Shown one piece after another: positions 44,631-54,901 of a stretch of DNA of 64,000 nucleotides. Location of the stretch: positions 186,001 to 250,000 of the forward strand of contig JBLWWJ010000001.1 in assembly GCA_048268005.1 (NCBI GenBank). The letters run 5' to 3'. The first letter of the stretch is position 1; the number at the start of each line of letters is the position of its first letter. The DNA comes from Ancylomarina sp048268005. GTDB lineage: Bacteria > Bacteroidota > Bacteroidia > Bacteroidales > Marinifilaceae. A program made the translations under genes and the position numbers. Under the pieces are notes generated by a model that was given only the letters and a program-made list of their open reading frames with translations, did not search any database and was not told the origin of the DNA.

Positions 44631-46940
44631 ATGAACGAGTATTTGAAGCATGATGAGTGGTGTATAATCGAAGAGGGATTTAAGCCTGAAAATCACCAAT
44701 CATCTGAAAGTATATTTAGTCTTGGTAATGGTAATATGGGACATCGAGCTATGTTCGAGGAAGCATATTCCGGAGAGACTCTACAAGGAACCTATATCGC
44801 TGGTGTTTATTATCCTGATAAAACCAGAGTAGGTTGGTGGAAAAACGGTTACCCTGAATATTTCGCTAAGGTGCTTAATGCGCCCAATTGGATTGGTATC
44901 GACGTTAAAGTAAACGGAGAGATGCTTGATTTGGCTAAATGTAAGGTAAGCGAGTTTGTTCGTACCCTTAACATGAAAGAAGGCGTGCTGGAACGTTCTT
45001 TTGTGGCTACAATGAGCAATGGCAATCAGGTTAAGATTGAAGCTAAAAGATTTTTGAGTATTGTGACTTCTGAAGTTGGCGTAATCCGCTACTCAGTTAC
45101 TGCTCTTAATTTTGATGGCAAAATTAGCTTTAACTCATACATCGATGCTGACGTTAAAAACGAAGATTCGAACTATGATGAGAAGTTTTGGGATATCTTA
45201 AACACCAAGTCGATGACTGGTGAAGCCTACATTACTGCCCGTACCAAGAAGCTTGATTTCCATGTTTGTATGAACATGCGTTACCAGGTATTAAAAGACG
45301 GACAACAATTAGAAGCTAAGGCTGATATTATTGAAAAGGAAAAGTATGTTGCTAATTTTGTTGAGCTGGATGTTAAGCAAGGTGAGGAACTAAGCTTTTA
45401 TAAATATGTAAGTGTTTTAAGTTCATTGAATCACAGCAAAACAGAACTTAGTAGCAATGCGGCTAAAGTTTCTGCGGCTGCTTTCGTAAAAGGTTATGGT
45501 GCCTTACTGGAAGAACATGTTGCGGCATGGGCTGAAAAATGGTCAATTTCAGATATTGTAATTGAAGGTGATGTGGCTGCTCAACAGGCTATCCGTTTCA
45601 ATATTTTCCAGTTGAACCAGACTTATACTGGTGAAGACGAGCGTTTGAATATTGGACCTAAAGGATTTACTGGAGAGAAGTATGGTGGCTCAACTTATTG
45701 GGATACTGAAGCATATTGTGTGCCTTTCTATTTAAGTACATCTCGTCCTGAGGTGACTCGTAATCTTTTGATTTATCGTCATAAACAATTGCAAAAAGCG
45801 ATTGAGAATGCTGAGAAATTAGGATTCACAAATGGCGCTGCTCTATATCCTATGGTAACCATGAATGGTGAAGAGTGTCATAATGAGTGGGAAATTACTT
45901 TCGAAGAAATTCACCGTAATGGAGCCATTGCTTTTGCCATTTACAATTACATTCGTCACACCAATGATAAGGCGTATTTAGCTGAATATGGCCTTGATGT
46001 TTTGGTTGGTATTTCACGTTTCTGGAGCCAGAGAGTTACCTACTCTACGGCAAGAAAGAAATATGTGATGTTAGGCGTTACTGGACCTAACGAGTACGAG
46101 AACAACGTGAATAACAACTGGTATACTAATACCATTGCTTGTTGGTGTATGTCTTATACTCAGGAAGCTTTTAAATATGTGAAGGATAGCAATCCAGCTC
46201 GTTACCAAGAAATCATCGAAAACTTGAATTTTGACTTCGATACTGAAACGGCTAGATGGAACGACATTGTTGAGAACATGCACTTTCCAGTTGATGAAGA
46301 GACTGGTGTTTTCATGCAACAGGATGGTTTTATGGACAAGGAACAATTGATGGCTTCTGATTTAGATCCTCAATTCCGTCCAATTAACCAGTTCTGGTCT
46401 TGGGATAGAATTCTACGTTCATGTTTCATCAAACAAGCCGATGTTCTTCAGGGTGTTTACTTGTTTGAAGAGAACTACGACATGGAAACAATCAAGAAGA
46501 ATTACAACTTCTACGAGCCAAGAACACTTCACGAGTCTTCTTTATCACCATGTATCCACTCAATTTTGGCTTCAAAAATTGGTGATATTGATAGTGCATA
46601 CGAAATGTACTTGAGAACGTCTCGTTTGGATTTGGACGATTACAACCGTGAAGCTCACGAAGGCTTGCATATTACCAGTATGGCTGGTACATGGATGTCC
46701 ATTGTAGAAGGTTTTGGAGGTATGCGTGTGGTTAATGGACAACTTAGCCTGAAACCTCTTATTCCTGGACAATGGAAATCTTATTCTTTTAAAGTTTTAT
46801 TCCGTGGGAACCTACTTAATGTTTTTGTGTCAACTGACGAAGTTGGTGTAATAAATGAAGAAGGTGAGGACGTTTCAATCTTTATTAAAGATGATGAATA
46901 TAAAATAGAGAAGAGCAGTAGTCTAGTCATAGAAAACTAA
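44631..46940 (+). CDS. GH65 maltose phosphorylase-type enzyme
   Basis: A 769-residue glycoside hydrolase family 65 enzyme with no signal peptide, so cytoplasmic. It has the N-terminal beta-sandwich (SIFSLGNGNMGHRAMFEE), the (alpha/alpha)6 barrel with YGGSTYWDTEAYCVPFY, and the acid-bearing segment GEECHNEWEITFEEIHRNG (general acid Glu inside HNEWEI, residues 417-422). TGPNEYENNVNNNWYTN and a late phosphate-binding region follow. Inverting GH65 phosphorylases split maltose with phosphate into glucose and beta-glucose-1-phosphate. The adjacent pgmB strongly supports a phosphorylase, most likely for maltose; trehalose or kojibiose cannot be excluded from sequence alone. Confidence 0.93.
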   Translation: MNEYLKHDEWCIIEEGFKPENHQSSESIFSLGNGNMGHRAMFEEAYSGETLQGTYIAGVYYPDKTRVGWWKNGYPEYFAKVLNAPNWIGIDVKVNGEMLDLAKCKVSEFVRTLNMKEGVLERSFVATMSNGNQVKIEAKRFLSIVTSEVGVIRYSVTALNFDGKISFNSYIDADVKNEDSNYDEKFWDILNTKSMTGEAYITARTKKLDFHVCMNMRYQVLKDGQQLEAKADIIEKEKYVANFVELDVKQGEELSFYKYVSVLSSLNHSKTELSSNAAKVSAAAFVKGYGALLEEHVAAWAEKWSISDIVIEGDVAAQQAIRFNIFQLNQTYTGEDERLNIGPKGFTGEKYGGSTYWDTEAYCVPFYLSTSRPEVTRNLLIYRHKQLQKAIENAEKLGFTNGAALYPMVTMNGEECHNEWEITFEEIHRNGAIAFAIYNYIRHTNDKAYLAEYGLDVLVGISRFWSQRVTYSTARKKYVMLGVTGPNEYENNVNNNWYTNTIACWCMSYTQEAFKYVKDSNPARYQEIIENLNFDFDTETARWNDIVENMHFPVDEETGVFMQQDGFMDKEQLMASDLDPQFRPINQFWSWDRILRSCFIKQADVLQGVYLFEENYDMETIKKNYNFYEPRTLHESSLSPCIHSILASKIGDIDSAYEMYLRTSRLDLDDYNREAHEGLHITSMAGTWMSIVEGFGGMRVVNGQLSLKPLIPGQWKSYSFKVLFRGNLLNVFVSTDEVGVINEEGEDVSIFIKDDEYKIEKSSSLVIEN

Positions 46941-46954
46941 TCTCTCCAATGATA

Positions 46955-47008
46955 AAATTGGCTTGCCGAATTGTGTATAAGAACAAGGATTGCAAGCCAA
47001 TTTTTTTT
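46955..47008 (+). terminator. Terminator of the transporter-pgmB-GH65 unit
   Basis: The 12-bp perfect arms AAATTGGCTTGC / GCAAGCCAATTT enclose a 25-nt loop and are followed by a run of T residues. The neopullulanase gene downstream probably has its own promoter. Confidence 0.85.
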
Positions 47009-47126
47009 ACCTTTTAGGTAATTACGATACAGGATTTAACCTTCATATATGATTTTATATGGGAGGTGAATGAAATAACTCAACAACCAAGATTCCGATG
47101 TATATCGGATAAACAACAACTGAACC

Positions 47127-48989
47127 ATGAACGGATTAAAAAGCTTATTTATCGCTCTAGGTCTCACATTAATATGTGGTACGTCTTCCTTCGCAGGAAA
47201 AATCAAATTAGATCATGTTGAACCTATGTTTTGGTGGGCAAACATGACCAACCCCAAACTACAAGTCATGGTTCATGGCGAAAATATTTCTGATTGTCGA
47301 GTGGCAATCGATTATCCGGGTGTTGCAATCGAAAGAGTCATTAAGACAGACAACCCCAATTATTTATTTGTTAATCTTTTGATTGACAAATCGGCTCAAG
47401 CCGGTAGTTTTGATATCCTTTTCACGATTAAAGGAAAAACAAAGGCTATCTACAATTACGAATTGAAACAAAGACGAGCAGGTTCTGCTGATCGTAAAGG
47501 TTTCGATACTTCAGACGTGGTTTATCTTACTATGCCTGACCGTTTCTCAAACGGAAATCCTGATAACGATTCAGTTGATGGAATGAATGACAAATTAGAC
47601 AGAGAGAATCCTGATGGCCGTCATGGTGGTGATATTCAAGGTATCATCAATCATTTGGATTACCTGCAAGAGCTTGGTATTACCGCTATCTGGAATACAC
47701 CTTTGATGGAAGATAATATGGATAAGGTGTCTTACCATACTTATGCCATTTCCGATTTTTATAAGATTGATGCCCGTTATGGGACAAATGATGATTATGC
47801 TCGTTTGTCTGCTGAAGCCAAGAAGCGTGGTATTAAACTAATTATTGATATTGTAACCAACCATTCTGCATCAGCGCATTGGTGGATGAAAGATTTACCA
47901 TCGAAGGATTGGGTTCATACGTTCCCAACTTTCACAAATTCGAATCACCGAAAGAGTACAACCAATGACCCTTATGTCTCAAAAGTAGATTATGACTTAA
48001 ATTTTAATGGCTGGTTTGATACCAGTATGCCTGATTTAAATCAAAAGAATGATTTGTTGTTAACTTATATGATTCAGAACACTATTTGGTGGGTTGAGTT
48101 TGCTGATCTAGGTGGTGTTCGTGTGGATACTTACCCATACAACGACAAGGGTGCCATGGCCGTATACGCTGCTGCCATTATGAATGAATATCCTAATTTC
48201 AATGTGGTTGGTGAAACCTGGTTAAGTACGGCTGCTGAAATTTCTTACTGGCAAGAGGATGCCTTAAATCATGATGGATACAATTCAAACTTACCATGTG
48301 TGATGGATTTTTCATTGCTTGAAGCCATGACCAAGGCATTTGATGAAAAAGAAAGCTGGAATAAAGGTCTGATCCGTTTGTACAACTCGTTGTCATTCGA
48401 TTATTTATACCCACACCCAGAGAATCTTTTCACTTTCATGGAAAATCATGATACCGACAGAATGATGACGGTATTGAATGGTGACATGCGTAAATACAAA
48501 ATGCTAATGAGCTTTTTATTGACGACTCGTGGTATTCCTCAATTGTACTACGGTGGTGAAATCCTGATGGAAGGTCGTAAATCTGATGGTGACGGAGTAA
48601 TGCGTATCGATTTCCCAGGAGGCTGGGAAGGTGACGAGAGAAATGCCTTTACAAAAGAAGGAAGAACTGATCGTGAAAATGAAGCCTTTGATTTCTTGAA
48701 GAAATTGTTGAACTATCGTAAAGAGAATTCGGTAATCCATTCTGGTAAATTGATGCACTTTATTCCACAGGATGAAACTTACGTTTATTTCCGTTCGAAT
48801 AATGAAAAAACGATCATGGTTATCATGAATAACGATGAAGAGAAGGCTAAAATAGTCGACCGTAAACGATTCGATGAAGTGATGTTAGGTTTCACATCTG
48901 CTAAGAATGTGATGACAGATGAAAAATTGAATGATATCAGCACAATTGAAGTGCCTGCCAAATCAGTTATGATTTTGGAATTATATTAA
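47127..48989 (+). CDS. GH13 cyclomaltodextrinase/neopullulanase (SusA-like)
   Basis: A 620-residue periplasmic enzyme with a signal peptide ending TSSFAG. The N-terminal cyclomaltodextrinase-type beta domain (KLDHVEPMFWWANMTNPKLQ is its first part) precedes a GH13 barrel with catalytic Asp334 (VRVDTY), Glu363 (VGETW) and Asp442 (ENHDTD); a C-terminal beta domain ends the protein. This is the architecture of Bacteroides SusA. It would cut imported maltodextrins, pullulan or cyclodextrins in the periplasm into maltose and short sugars for the MFS transporter and GH31 enzyme. Confidence 0.93.
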   Translation: MNGLKSLFIALGLTLICGTSSFAGKIKLDHVEPMFWWANMTNPKLQVMVHGENISDCRVAIDYPGVAIERVIKTDNPNYLFVNLLIDKSAQAGSFDILFTIKGKTKAIYNYELKQRRAGSADRKGFDTSDVVYLTMPDRFSNGNPDNDSVDGMNDKLDRENPDGRHGGDIQGIINHLDYLQELGITAIWNTPLMEDNMDKVSYHTYAISDFYKIDARYGTNDDYARLSAEAKKRGIKLIIDIVTNHSASAHWWMKDLPSKDWVHTFPTFTNSNHRKSTTNDPYVSKVDYDLNFNGWFDTSMPDLNQKNDLLLTYMIQNTIWWVEFADLGGVRVDTYPYNDKGAMAVYAAAIMNEYPNFNVVGETWLSTAAEISYWQEDALNHDGYNSNLPCVMDFSLLEAMTKAFDEKESWNKGLIRLYNSLSFDYLYPHPENLFTFMENHDTDRMMTVLNGDMRKYKMLMSFLLTTRGIPQLYYGGEILMEGRKSDGDGVMRIDFPGGWEGDERNAFTKEGRTDRENEAFDFLKKLLNYRKENSVIHSGKLMHFIPQDETYVYFRSNNEKTIMVIMNNDEEKAKIVDRKRFDEVMLGFTSAKNVMTDEKLNDISTIEVPAKSVMILELY

Positions 48990-49045
48990 TGTGATGATTT
49001 GTTGATGTGCTAATAGGCTAATTGAGAATCAGGCTAGCATAGGAA

Positions 49046-49126
49046 AAGCCTGAATGGCTTAAATTTGAATAACCGTGGGTTAACCCACGGTGAAGCTAAA
49101 TGACAAGCAACAACCCTGAATGGGTT
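49046..49126. repeat. REP-like cluster of palindromes
   Basis: Three inverted repeats occur in 80 bp: AAGCC-TGAAT-GGCTT (49046-49060), the perfect 20-bp palindrome ACCGTGGGTTAACCCACGGT (49072-49091), and AACCC-TGAAT-GGGTT (49112-49126). The outer two share the loop TGAAT. This is the look of REP elements mobilised by RAYT transposases, which are frequent in Bacteroidota genomes. No transposase is nearby. Confidence 0.7.
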
Positions 49127-49164
49127 GAACATTGAAAAGTGAATTTTAAGAATCTATTTGAGAA

Positions 49165-51561
49165 ATGAATAATCTCTTTAAAAAAATACAACTTCTGGTT
49201 TTATTACTGATTTTATCAGGAGTTGTTTTTGCTCAAAACACAGACCGAAAATATTTGAGCCACGAATTAAAAAGTGAGCACTTGATTGTTAAGACCAACG
49301 ATGGTCAGTACCAGATTAAGTTTTACGATGAGAATATTGTTGAAACTAGCTTTATTCCTACAGGAGAAAGTTTTAATCCCGAGTCGCATGCTGTTGTTTT
49401 GAAAGCGGAAGAAGTCAACGCTAAATTGACTGATAATAAGTCAGAATTGACTTATGCCAGTTCAGGAATGACTGTCTTGTTAAGCAAATCGCCTTTTCAG
49501 ATTAGCTATATCTACAAGGGAAAGCAATTACTTTCAGAAAAGCGGGGATATATTGCTTCTAAGGAAAATGAAAGTATCGAATTTAACCTTGACAGCACAG
49601 AATCCCTAATGGGAGGTGGTGCTCGTGTTTTGGGTATGAACCGTCGTGGCAACAGACTTCAGCTCTACAACAGAGCACACTATGGTTATGGAACCCGTTC
49701 CGAATTGATGAACTACACCATGCCATTGGTGATTTCTTCGAAGCGTTACGCCGTTCATTTCGACAACGCACCCATCGGCTTTCTGGATTTGGACAGCGAA
49801 AAGAATAATACTTTAGCTTACGAAACCATTTCTGGAAGAAAAACCTATCAGGTTATTGCAGGTGATACCTGGCCTGAATTCATTGAAGAATTTACCGACC
49901 TGACAGGGAAACAAGCTTTGCTTCCACGTTGGGCGCTAGGGAACTTCTCATCTCGTTTTGGTTATCATTCTGAAAAGGAAACACGAGCCACTGTGGATTT
50001 ATTCAAAAAGGATAGCATTCCTTTAGATGCGATTATTCTGGATTTATTCTGGTTTGGGAAAGAAATGAAGGGGAATATGGGAAATCTTGAATTCCATAGA
50101 GATTCTTTTCCTAATCCTAAGCAGATGATGGCTGACTTCAATAAGCAGGGCGTTAAAACGATTCTGATTACGGAGCCTTTTGTATTAACGACATCAAAAC
50201 GATGGGATGATGCTGTTGAAAACAAGGTGTTGGGTACCGATTCTTTAGGAAATCCATTCAAATACGATTTCTATTTTGGAAATACAGGATTGATTGATGT
50301 CTTCAAACCAGAAGCGATTGATTGGTTCTGGAATATCTATAAGGAGCAAATCAATAATGGCGTAGGTGGCTGGTGGGGCGACCTGGGCGAACCAGAGGTT
50401 CATCCTTCAGCCTTGCAACATATTAATGGATCTGCCGATGAGGTGCATAATATTTATGGACATCAATGGGCTAAGCTGGTTTTCGAAGGCTACCAAAAAG
50501 ATTTTCCTAATCAGCGTCCTTTCATTCTGATGAGAGCTGGTGCAGTGGGATCTCAACGCTATGGTATGATTCCTTGGACTGGTGATGTGAGCCGCTCATG
50601 GGATGGTTTAAAACCACAAACTGAAATCTCTTTGCAAATGGGCTTGCAGGGCATTGCTTATATGCATTCCGATTTGGGTGGTTTCGCTGGAGATAATTTG
50701 GATGATGAACTGTATACACGCTGGTTGCAGTATGGTGTATTCCAACCAATTTTCCGACCACATGCTCAAGAGGCTGTACCTTCAGAACCTGTGTTCCGAG
50801 AAGCAAAAACAAAAGCCTTAGCTAAAAAGTCGATTGAGCTACGTTATAGAATGTTGCCATACAATTACTCTTTGGCTCATGATAATTCGGTGACAGGTAT
50901 GCCATTGATGCGTCCTTTGTTTTTTGAAGAGCAGGATAATGCCAAACTATTTGATATTTCAGATACTTACATGTGGGGTAATGCTTTCTTAGTTTCGCCA
51001 ATTACCGATGCCGGTGCCACTGAAAGAGAAGTTTATTTTCCAGCCAATAATACCTGGTTCGATTTCTATACTGATGAAATAATTGAGGGAGGATTAGCTA
51101 AGAAAGTTGAAGTTGTTGAAGATCATATTCCCGTATTTGTAAGAGCTGGTTCATTTGTACCACTTGCGAAATTGGTGCAGTCAACTGTTGACTATTCCAG
51201 CAAGCAAATCGATCTGCATTATTACCATTCAAATGCTGTTGCCATAGGTAAAGGCCATTTGTTCGATGATGATGGTTCAACACCCGAGGCTTACGAAAAA
51301 GGCCGTTACGAATTGATTAACTTTACTTCTCATACAAGAAAGAAGAATTTAGAAGTTGGATTCGAATCAGAAAAAGGAGAACGTTTTGCTGCTGTGGATC
51401 GTGAATTTGAACTGATCATTCACAATATTGCCAAGCAACCTAAAAAGGTGAAAATGGCAGGCAAAAAAATAGATTTCACCTGGAATGCAGAGAAGAAGCT
51501 TTTATTAGTAAAAGTGAACATCAAGTCTGGTGATTCGACCACTGTAAATGTAAAATTTTAG
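49165..51561 (+). CDS. GH31 alpha-glucosidase-family enzyme
   Basis: A 798-residue exported enzyme with signal peptide ending GVVFAQ. It has the N-terminal beta-sandwich and a GH31 barrel. The nucleophile is Asp406 in GWWGDLGEPE and the acid/base Asp474 in PWTGDVSRSW; HSDLGGFAGDN and FQPIFRPHAQE complete the active site. C-terminal beta domains include the SPITDAGATEREVYFP segment. It is probably a periplasmic alpha-glucosidase that trims maltodextrins, filling the role GH97 SusB plays in Bacteroides thetaiotaomicron. A 4-alpha-glucosyltransferase or alpha-1,6 specificity is also possible in this family. Confidence 0.92.
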   Translation: MNNLFKKIQLLVLLLILSGVVFAQNTDRKYLSHELKSEHLIVKTNDGQYQIKFYDENIVETSFIPTGESFNPESHAVVLKAEEVNAKLTDNKSELTYASSGMTVLLSKSPFQISYIYKGKQLLSEKRGYIASKENESIEFNLDSTESLMGGGARVLGMNRRGNRLQLYNRAHYGYGTRSELMNYTMPLVISSKRYAVHFDNAPIGFLDLDSEKNNTLAYETISGRKTYQVIAGDTWPEFIEEFTDLTGKQALLPRWALGNFSSRFGYHSEKETRATVDLFKKDSIPLDAIILDLFWFGKEMKGNMGNLEFHRDSFPNPKQMMADFNKQGVKTILITEPFVLTTSKRWDDAVENKVLGTDSLGNPFKYDFYFGNTGLIDVFKPEAIDWFWNIYKEQINNGVGGWWGDLGEPEVHPSALQHINGSADEVHNIYGHQWAKLVFEGYQKDFPNQRPFILMRAGAVGSQRYGMIPWTGDVSRSWDGLKPQTEISLQMGLQGIAYMHSDLGGFAGDNLDDELYTRWLQYGVFQPIFRPHAQEAVPSEPVFREAKTKALAKKSIELRYRMLPYNYSLAHDNSVTGMPLMRPLFFEEQDNAKLFDISDTYMWGNAFLVSPITDAGATEREVYFPANNTWFDFYTDEIIEGGLAKKVEVVEDHIPVFVRAGSFVPLAKLVQSTVDYSSKQIDLHYYHSNAVAIGKGHLFDDDGSTPEAYEKGRYELINFTSHTRKKNLEVGFESEKGERFAAVDREFELIIHNIAKQPKKVKMAGKKIDFTWNAEKKLLLVKVNIKSGDSTTVNVKF

Positions 51562-51604
51562 TTTAAACCTGACGAGTGTTTTAAAACAATTGAAAATTTT
51601 AAAT

Positions 51605-53260
51605 ATGAAACTTCAATCAAAACTAATTAGTCTATTGACACTGCTTTTGGCTTTGGGCGGTTGTGTTAATACCGACAAGCAAGCAAAGAAAAGCGAAACG
51701 CCCTTTATTTGGGAGGGTGCTAATGTGTATTTCTTATTAACTGACCGTTTTAACAATGGTGATCAGTCTAATGATGTCAACTTCGATAGAACAAAGGAAA
51801 CGGCGAAATTACGTGGTTTCGAAGGTGGTGATATCAAAGGGGTAACTCAAAAAATAAAAGAAGGTTATTTTAATAATCTGGGGATAAATGCCATTTGGAT
51901 GACGCCTATTACGGAGCAAATACACGGTGCTGTAGATGAAGGAACTGGCGCAACTTATGGTTTTCATGGCTACTGGGCCAAAGACTGGACGGCACTTGAT
52001 CCTAACTTTGGAACAAAAGCTGATTTGGCTGAGCTTGTTGAAATAGCCCATGCACACGGTATCCGTATTTTATTGGATGGTGTGATTAACCATACCGGTC
52101 CTGCAACAGAAAAGGATCCTGCCTGGGAAGAAGAATGGGTGAGAACTTGTCCGACTTGTGATTATACCAGCTATAAAAACACCATTGAATGTACTTTAAC
52201 CAATAACCTGCCTGATGTAAAAACAGAAAGTACGGAAGAAGTTTCGATTCCTGTGGAGTTAGCTAAAAAATGGAAAGCTGAAGGTCGTTACGATGAAGAG
52301 ATGGCAGAATTGGATGCTTTTTTTGCAAGAACAGGTTACCCAAGAACACCAAAATACCACTTGATCAAATGGATGTGCGATTACATCACAGAGTTTGGTA
52401 TTGATGGTTACAGGGGTGATACCGTTAAGCATACTGAGGAATCAGTTTGGGCTGATTTGAAAAAGGAATGCGATTATGCCTTTAGAACCTGGAAACAAAA
52501 TCATCCTGATAAAGTGCTTGACGATAATGAGTTTTATTTGGTTGGTGAAGTATATAACTATAATATCAGTGCAGCAAAAGCTTTCGATTTTGGCGATAAG
52601 CAAGTGAACTACTTCGATTATGGCTTTAACAGCATGATTAACTTCGAATTTAAGTACAATGCCAAGGATAGTTATGAGGTCTTATTTTCTCGCTATTCTA
52701 CTATTTTGAACGAAGAATTAAAAACGGCAGGTGTATTAAACTACTTGACATCGCACGACGATGGTAGTCCTTTTGATTCATCAAGAAACAAAACTTATGA
52801 GACAGCAATCAAGCTATTGCTTTGTCCGGGAACCTCACAGGTTTATTATGGTGACGAGTCGGCGCGATCATTAGAAATCGAAGGAACTCAAGGTGATGCC
52901 ACTTTGCGTTCGTTCATGAACTGGGATGAGATTGAAAAAGATGCGAAAACTCAGGCATTGCTAAAACACTGGCAAAAACTGGGACAATTCCGTAGAAACC
53001 ATCCAGCTGTTGGAGCGGGAGTGCATCAAATGATTTCTGAAAAGCCATATGTCTTTGCAAGAAGCTTTGCTCAGGAAAACTACTTTGACTATGTGGTCGT
53101 TGCTCTTGATTTGGAGAAAGGACAGAAAGAAATTCCAGTAGCAGGTTTCGAAGAGGGAATTCAGCTAAGAGATGCTTACTCAGGAAAAACAGTTAAGGTA
53201 AAAGATTCTAAGGTTGTTTTGGATACGGAATTCGATATCGTATTGCTTGAAAGATTGTAA
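51605..53260 (+). CDS. GH13 alpha-amylase lipoprotein
   Basis: A lipoprotein of about 551 residues (signal ending LALGGCVNT). The GH13 catalytic residues are Asp272 (GYRGDTV), Glu315 (VGEVYN) and Asp385 (TSHDDG). The insert with TCPTCDYTSYKNTIEC contains three Cys within about 14 residues, perhaps a disulfide or metal-binding loop near the active site. I use the ATG at 51605; the longer frame starts at a TTG. The enzyme is likely on the outer membrane or facing the periplasm and resembles MalS-type amylases. It is 44 bp after the GH31 stop, so probably in the same operon. Confidence 0.9.
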   Translation: MKLQSKLISLLTLLLALGGCVNTDKQAKKSETPFIWEGANVYFLLTDRFNNGDQSNDVNFDRTKETAKLRGFEGGDIKGVTQKIKEGYFNNLGINAIWMTPITEQIHGAVDEGTGATYGFHGYWAKDWTALDPNFGTKADLAELVEIAHAHGIRILLDGVINHTGPATEKDPAWEEEWVRTCPTCDYTSYKNTIECTLTNNLPDVKTESTEEVSIPVELAKKWKAEGRYDEEMAELDAFFARTGYPRTPKYHLIKWMCDYITEFGIDGYRGDTVKHTEESVWADLKKECDYAFRTWKQNHPDKVLDDNEFYLVGEVYNYNISAAKAFDFGDKQVNYFDYGFNSMINFEFKYNAKDSYEVLFSRYSTILNEELKTAGVLNYLTSHDDGSPFDSSRNKTYETAIKLLLCPGTSQVYYGDESARSLEIEGTQGDATLRSFMNWDEIEKDAKTQALLKHWQKLGQFRRNHPAVGAGVHQMISEKPYVFARSFAQENYFDYVVVALDLEKGQKEIPVAGFEEGIQLRDAYSGKTVKVKDSKVVLDTEFDIVLLERL

Positions 53261-53396
53261 GGTCTAAAGTAAACAAGGATAAAGACTGCGATTTGTCGCG
53301 TCTTAAAACTAAGGAAAATCTAAAGATCAGAAGGTCTAAGTGGTTATTAAATCTCCACAAACTTGATTTTAAACAGTAATTAATAAATCTAAAAAT

Positions 53397-54797
53397 ATGA
53401 ACAGAATAATTAATTCAACATTAAGCCTGCTTTTGATGGCAAGTTTATTGATGTCATGCCAAAATACGCCAAAGGCAAAGAAAGAATGTTGTTCAAAAGA
53501 GAAAGAAGCGTGTTGTGCTAAGTCTGCCGATATGCATTTGGATTGGACACGAAATGCGAACATCTATGAAGTGAACATTCGCCAGTATACACCTGAAGGA
53601 ACTATCAATGCCTTTGCAAATCACTTACCTCGTTTGAAGGAGATGGGTGTGGATATTCTTTGGTTGATGCCTATTTTCCCTATTTCAGAGAAGAATCGTA
53701 AGGGTAGTATGGGATCTTGTTATGCAGTTGCTGATTACCGTGCTGTAAATCCTGATTATGGAACCATTGATGATTTAAAAATTATGGTGAAGAAAGCTCA
53801 GGATTTGGGAATGAAAGTGATTCTTGACTGGGTAGCAAACCATACAGGATGGGATAACGTGATCATGAAAGACCATAAAGATTGGTATACGCAGAATGAA
53901 AAAGGTGAGATTCAGATTCCAGCAGGAACGGATTGGACAGATACGGCTGACTTAAACTTTGATAACAAGGACTTGCGTGAGTACATGAAGGGCTCATTAA
54001 AATTCTGGATTGAGAAAGCCAATGTTGATGGTTACCGTTGCGACATGGCTGCCATGGTACCAACTGATTTTTGGAACGAAACACGCAAGGAGCTTGATGC
54101 CATTAAGCCAGTGTTTATGTTGGCTGAGGCCTGGGAACCAGAATTGCTTGAGTCTGCATTTGATATGGGGTACGCCTGGGATTTCCATCATCTAATGAAC
54201 GATATTGCTAAGGGTGAAAAAAACGCTAATGAGATTGATGCTTATTTCGCTAAAATCGATACCCTATACCAGAAGGATAACTACCTGATGAACTTCATTA
54301 CCAATCATGACGAGAATTCATGGGCTGGTACCATTAAAGAAAGAATGGGTGATGCAGGTAATGCATTCGCTGTTTTGACTTTCACAATGCCGGGTATGCC
54401 AATGTTGTATTCAGGACAAGAAGCTAGTTTGAGTCACCGATTGAAGTTTTTCGAGAAGGATGAAATTGACTGGAACAATAAGGAGTTGGTGCCTTTCTAT
54501 ACCCAATTGATGAGCTTGAAAGCCAACAATAAAGCCTTATTGAATGGCGCTCAGGGTGGCGATTTGGTACGCATTGCTACTGATAAGAACGAAGCGGTTT
54601 ATGCCTTTGCCCGTGAAAAGGATGGCGATAAAGTTGTTGTGGTTCTAAACCTAAGCAAGAATGCGGTTGACGTTAAATTAAACACTGAGGCCTATGCAGG
54701 CGCTTACAGCGACTTTTTCACTAAAGAGAAACAAGAATTTGATAAAGAAAGCTCAATGTCTCTAAAGGCATGGGAATATAAAGTATATGTGAAGTAA
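53397..54797 (+). CDS. GH13 alpha-amylase lipoprotein with Cys-pair linker
   Basis: A 466-residue lipoprotein (signal LLMASLLMSCQN). Immediately after the lipidated Cys is a charged linker with KECCSKEKEACCAKS, two adjacent Cys pairs. The GH13 domain is compact: Asp216 (GYRCDMA), Glu244 (LAEAWE) and Asp305 (TNHDEN), and it ends with a beta domain at about residue 385-466. Its length and motif pattern suit a surface or periplasmic alpha-amylase acting on maltodextrins. It is the last hydrolase of the plus-strand starch gene set and is separated from the preceding gene by 136 bp. Confidence 0.9.
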   Translation: MNRIINSTLSLLLMASLLMSCQNTPKAKKECCSKEKEACCAKSADMHLDWTRNANIYEVNIRQYTPEGTINAFANHLPRLKEMGVDILWLMPIFPISEKNRKGSMGSCYAVADYRAVNPDYGTIDDLKIMVKKAQDLGMKVILDWVANHTGWDNVIMKDHKDWYTQNEKGEIQIPAGTDWTDTADLNFDNKDLREYMKGSLKFWIEKANVDGYRCDMAAMVPTDFWNETRKELDAIKPVFMLAEAWEPELLESAFDMGYAWDFHHLMNDIAKGEKNANEIDAYFAKIDTLYQKDNYLMNFITNHDENSWAGTIKERMGDAGNAFAVLTFTMPGMPMLYSGQEASLSHRLKFFEKDEIDWNNKELVPFYTQLMSLKANNKALLNGAQGGDLVRIATDKNEAVYAFAREKDGDKVVVVLNLSKNAVDVKLNTEAYAGAYSDFFTKEKQEFDKESSMSLKAWEYKVYVK

Positions 54798-54833
54798 TTT
54801 ACTTTTCGTTTACGGAAAGTGAGTACCCCTCTA

Positions 54834-54866
54834 AAAGCCATTCTCTAAGGGGAATGGCTTTTTTTC
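54834..54866 (+). terminator. Terminator after the last GH13 gene
   Basis: The arms AAAAGCCATTC / GAATGGCTTTT, extended by TC/GG pairs, form a strong hairpin followed by T residues. It separates the amylase operon from the esterase gene. Confidence 0.88.
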
Positions 54867-54901
54867 ATGATAAGAAATCCTATTGATATAATAAGTCTGA
54901 T

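Noticed and set aside
49046..49126. CRISPR-like array
   Set aside because: The palindromes are of different sequence and spacing and have no spacers; they fit a REP-type element.
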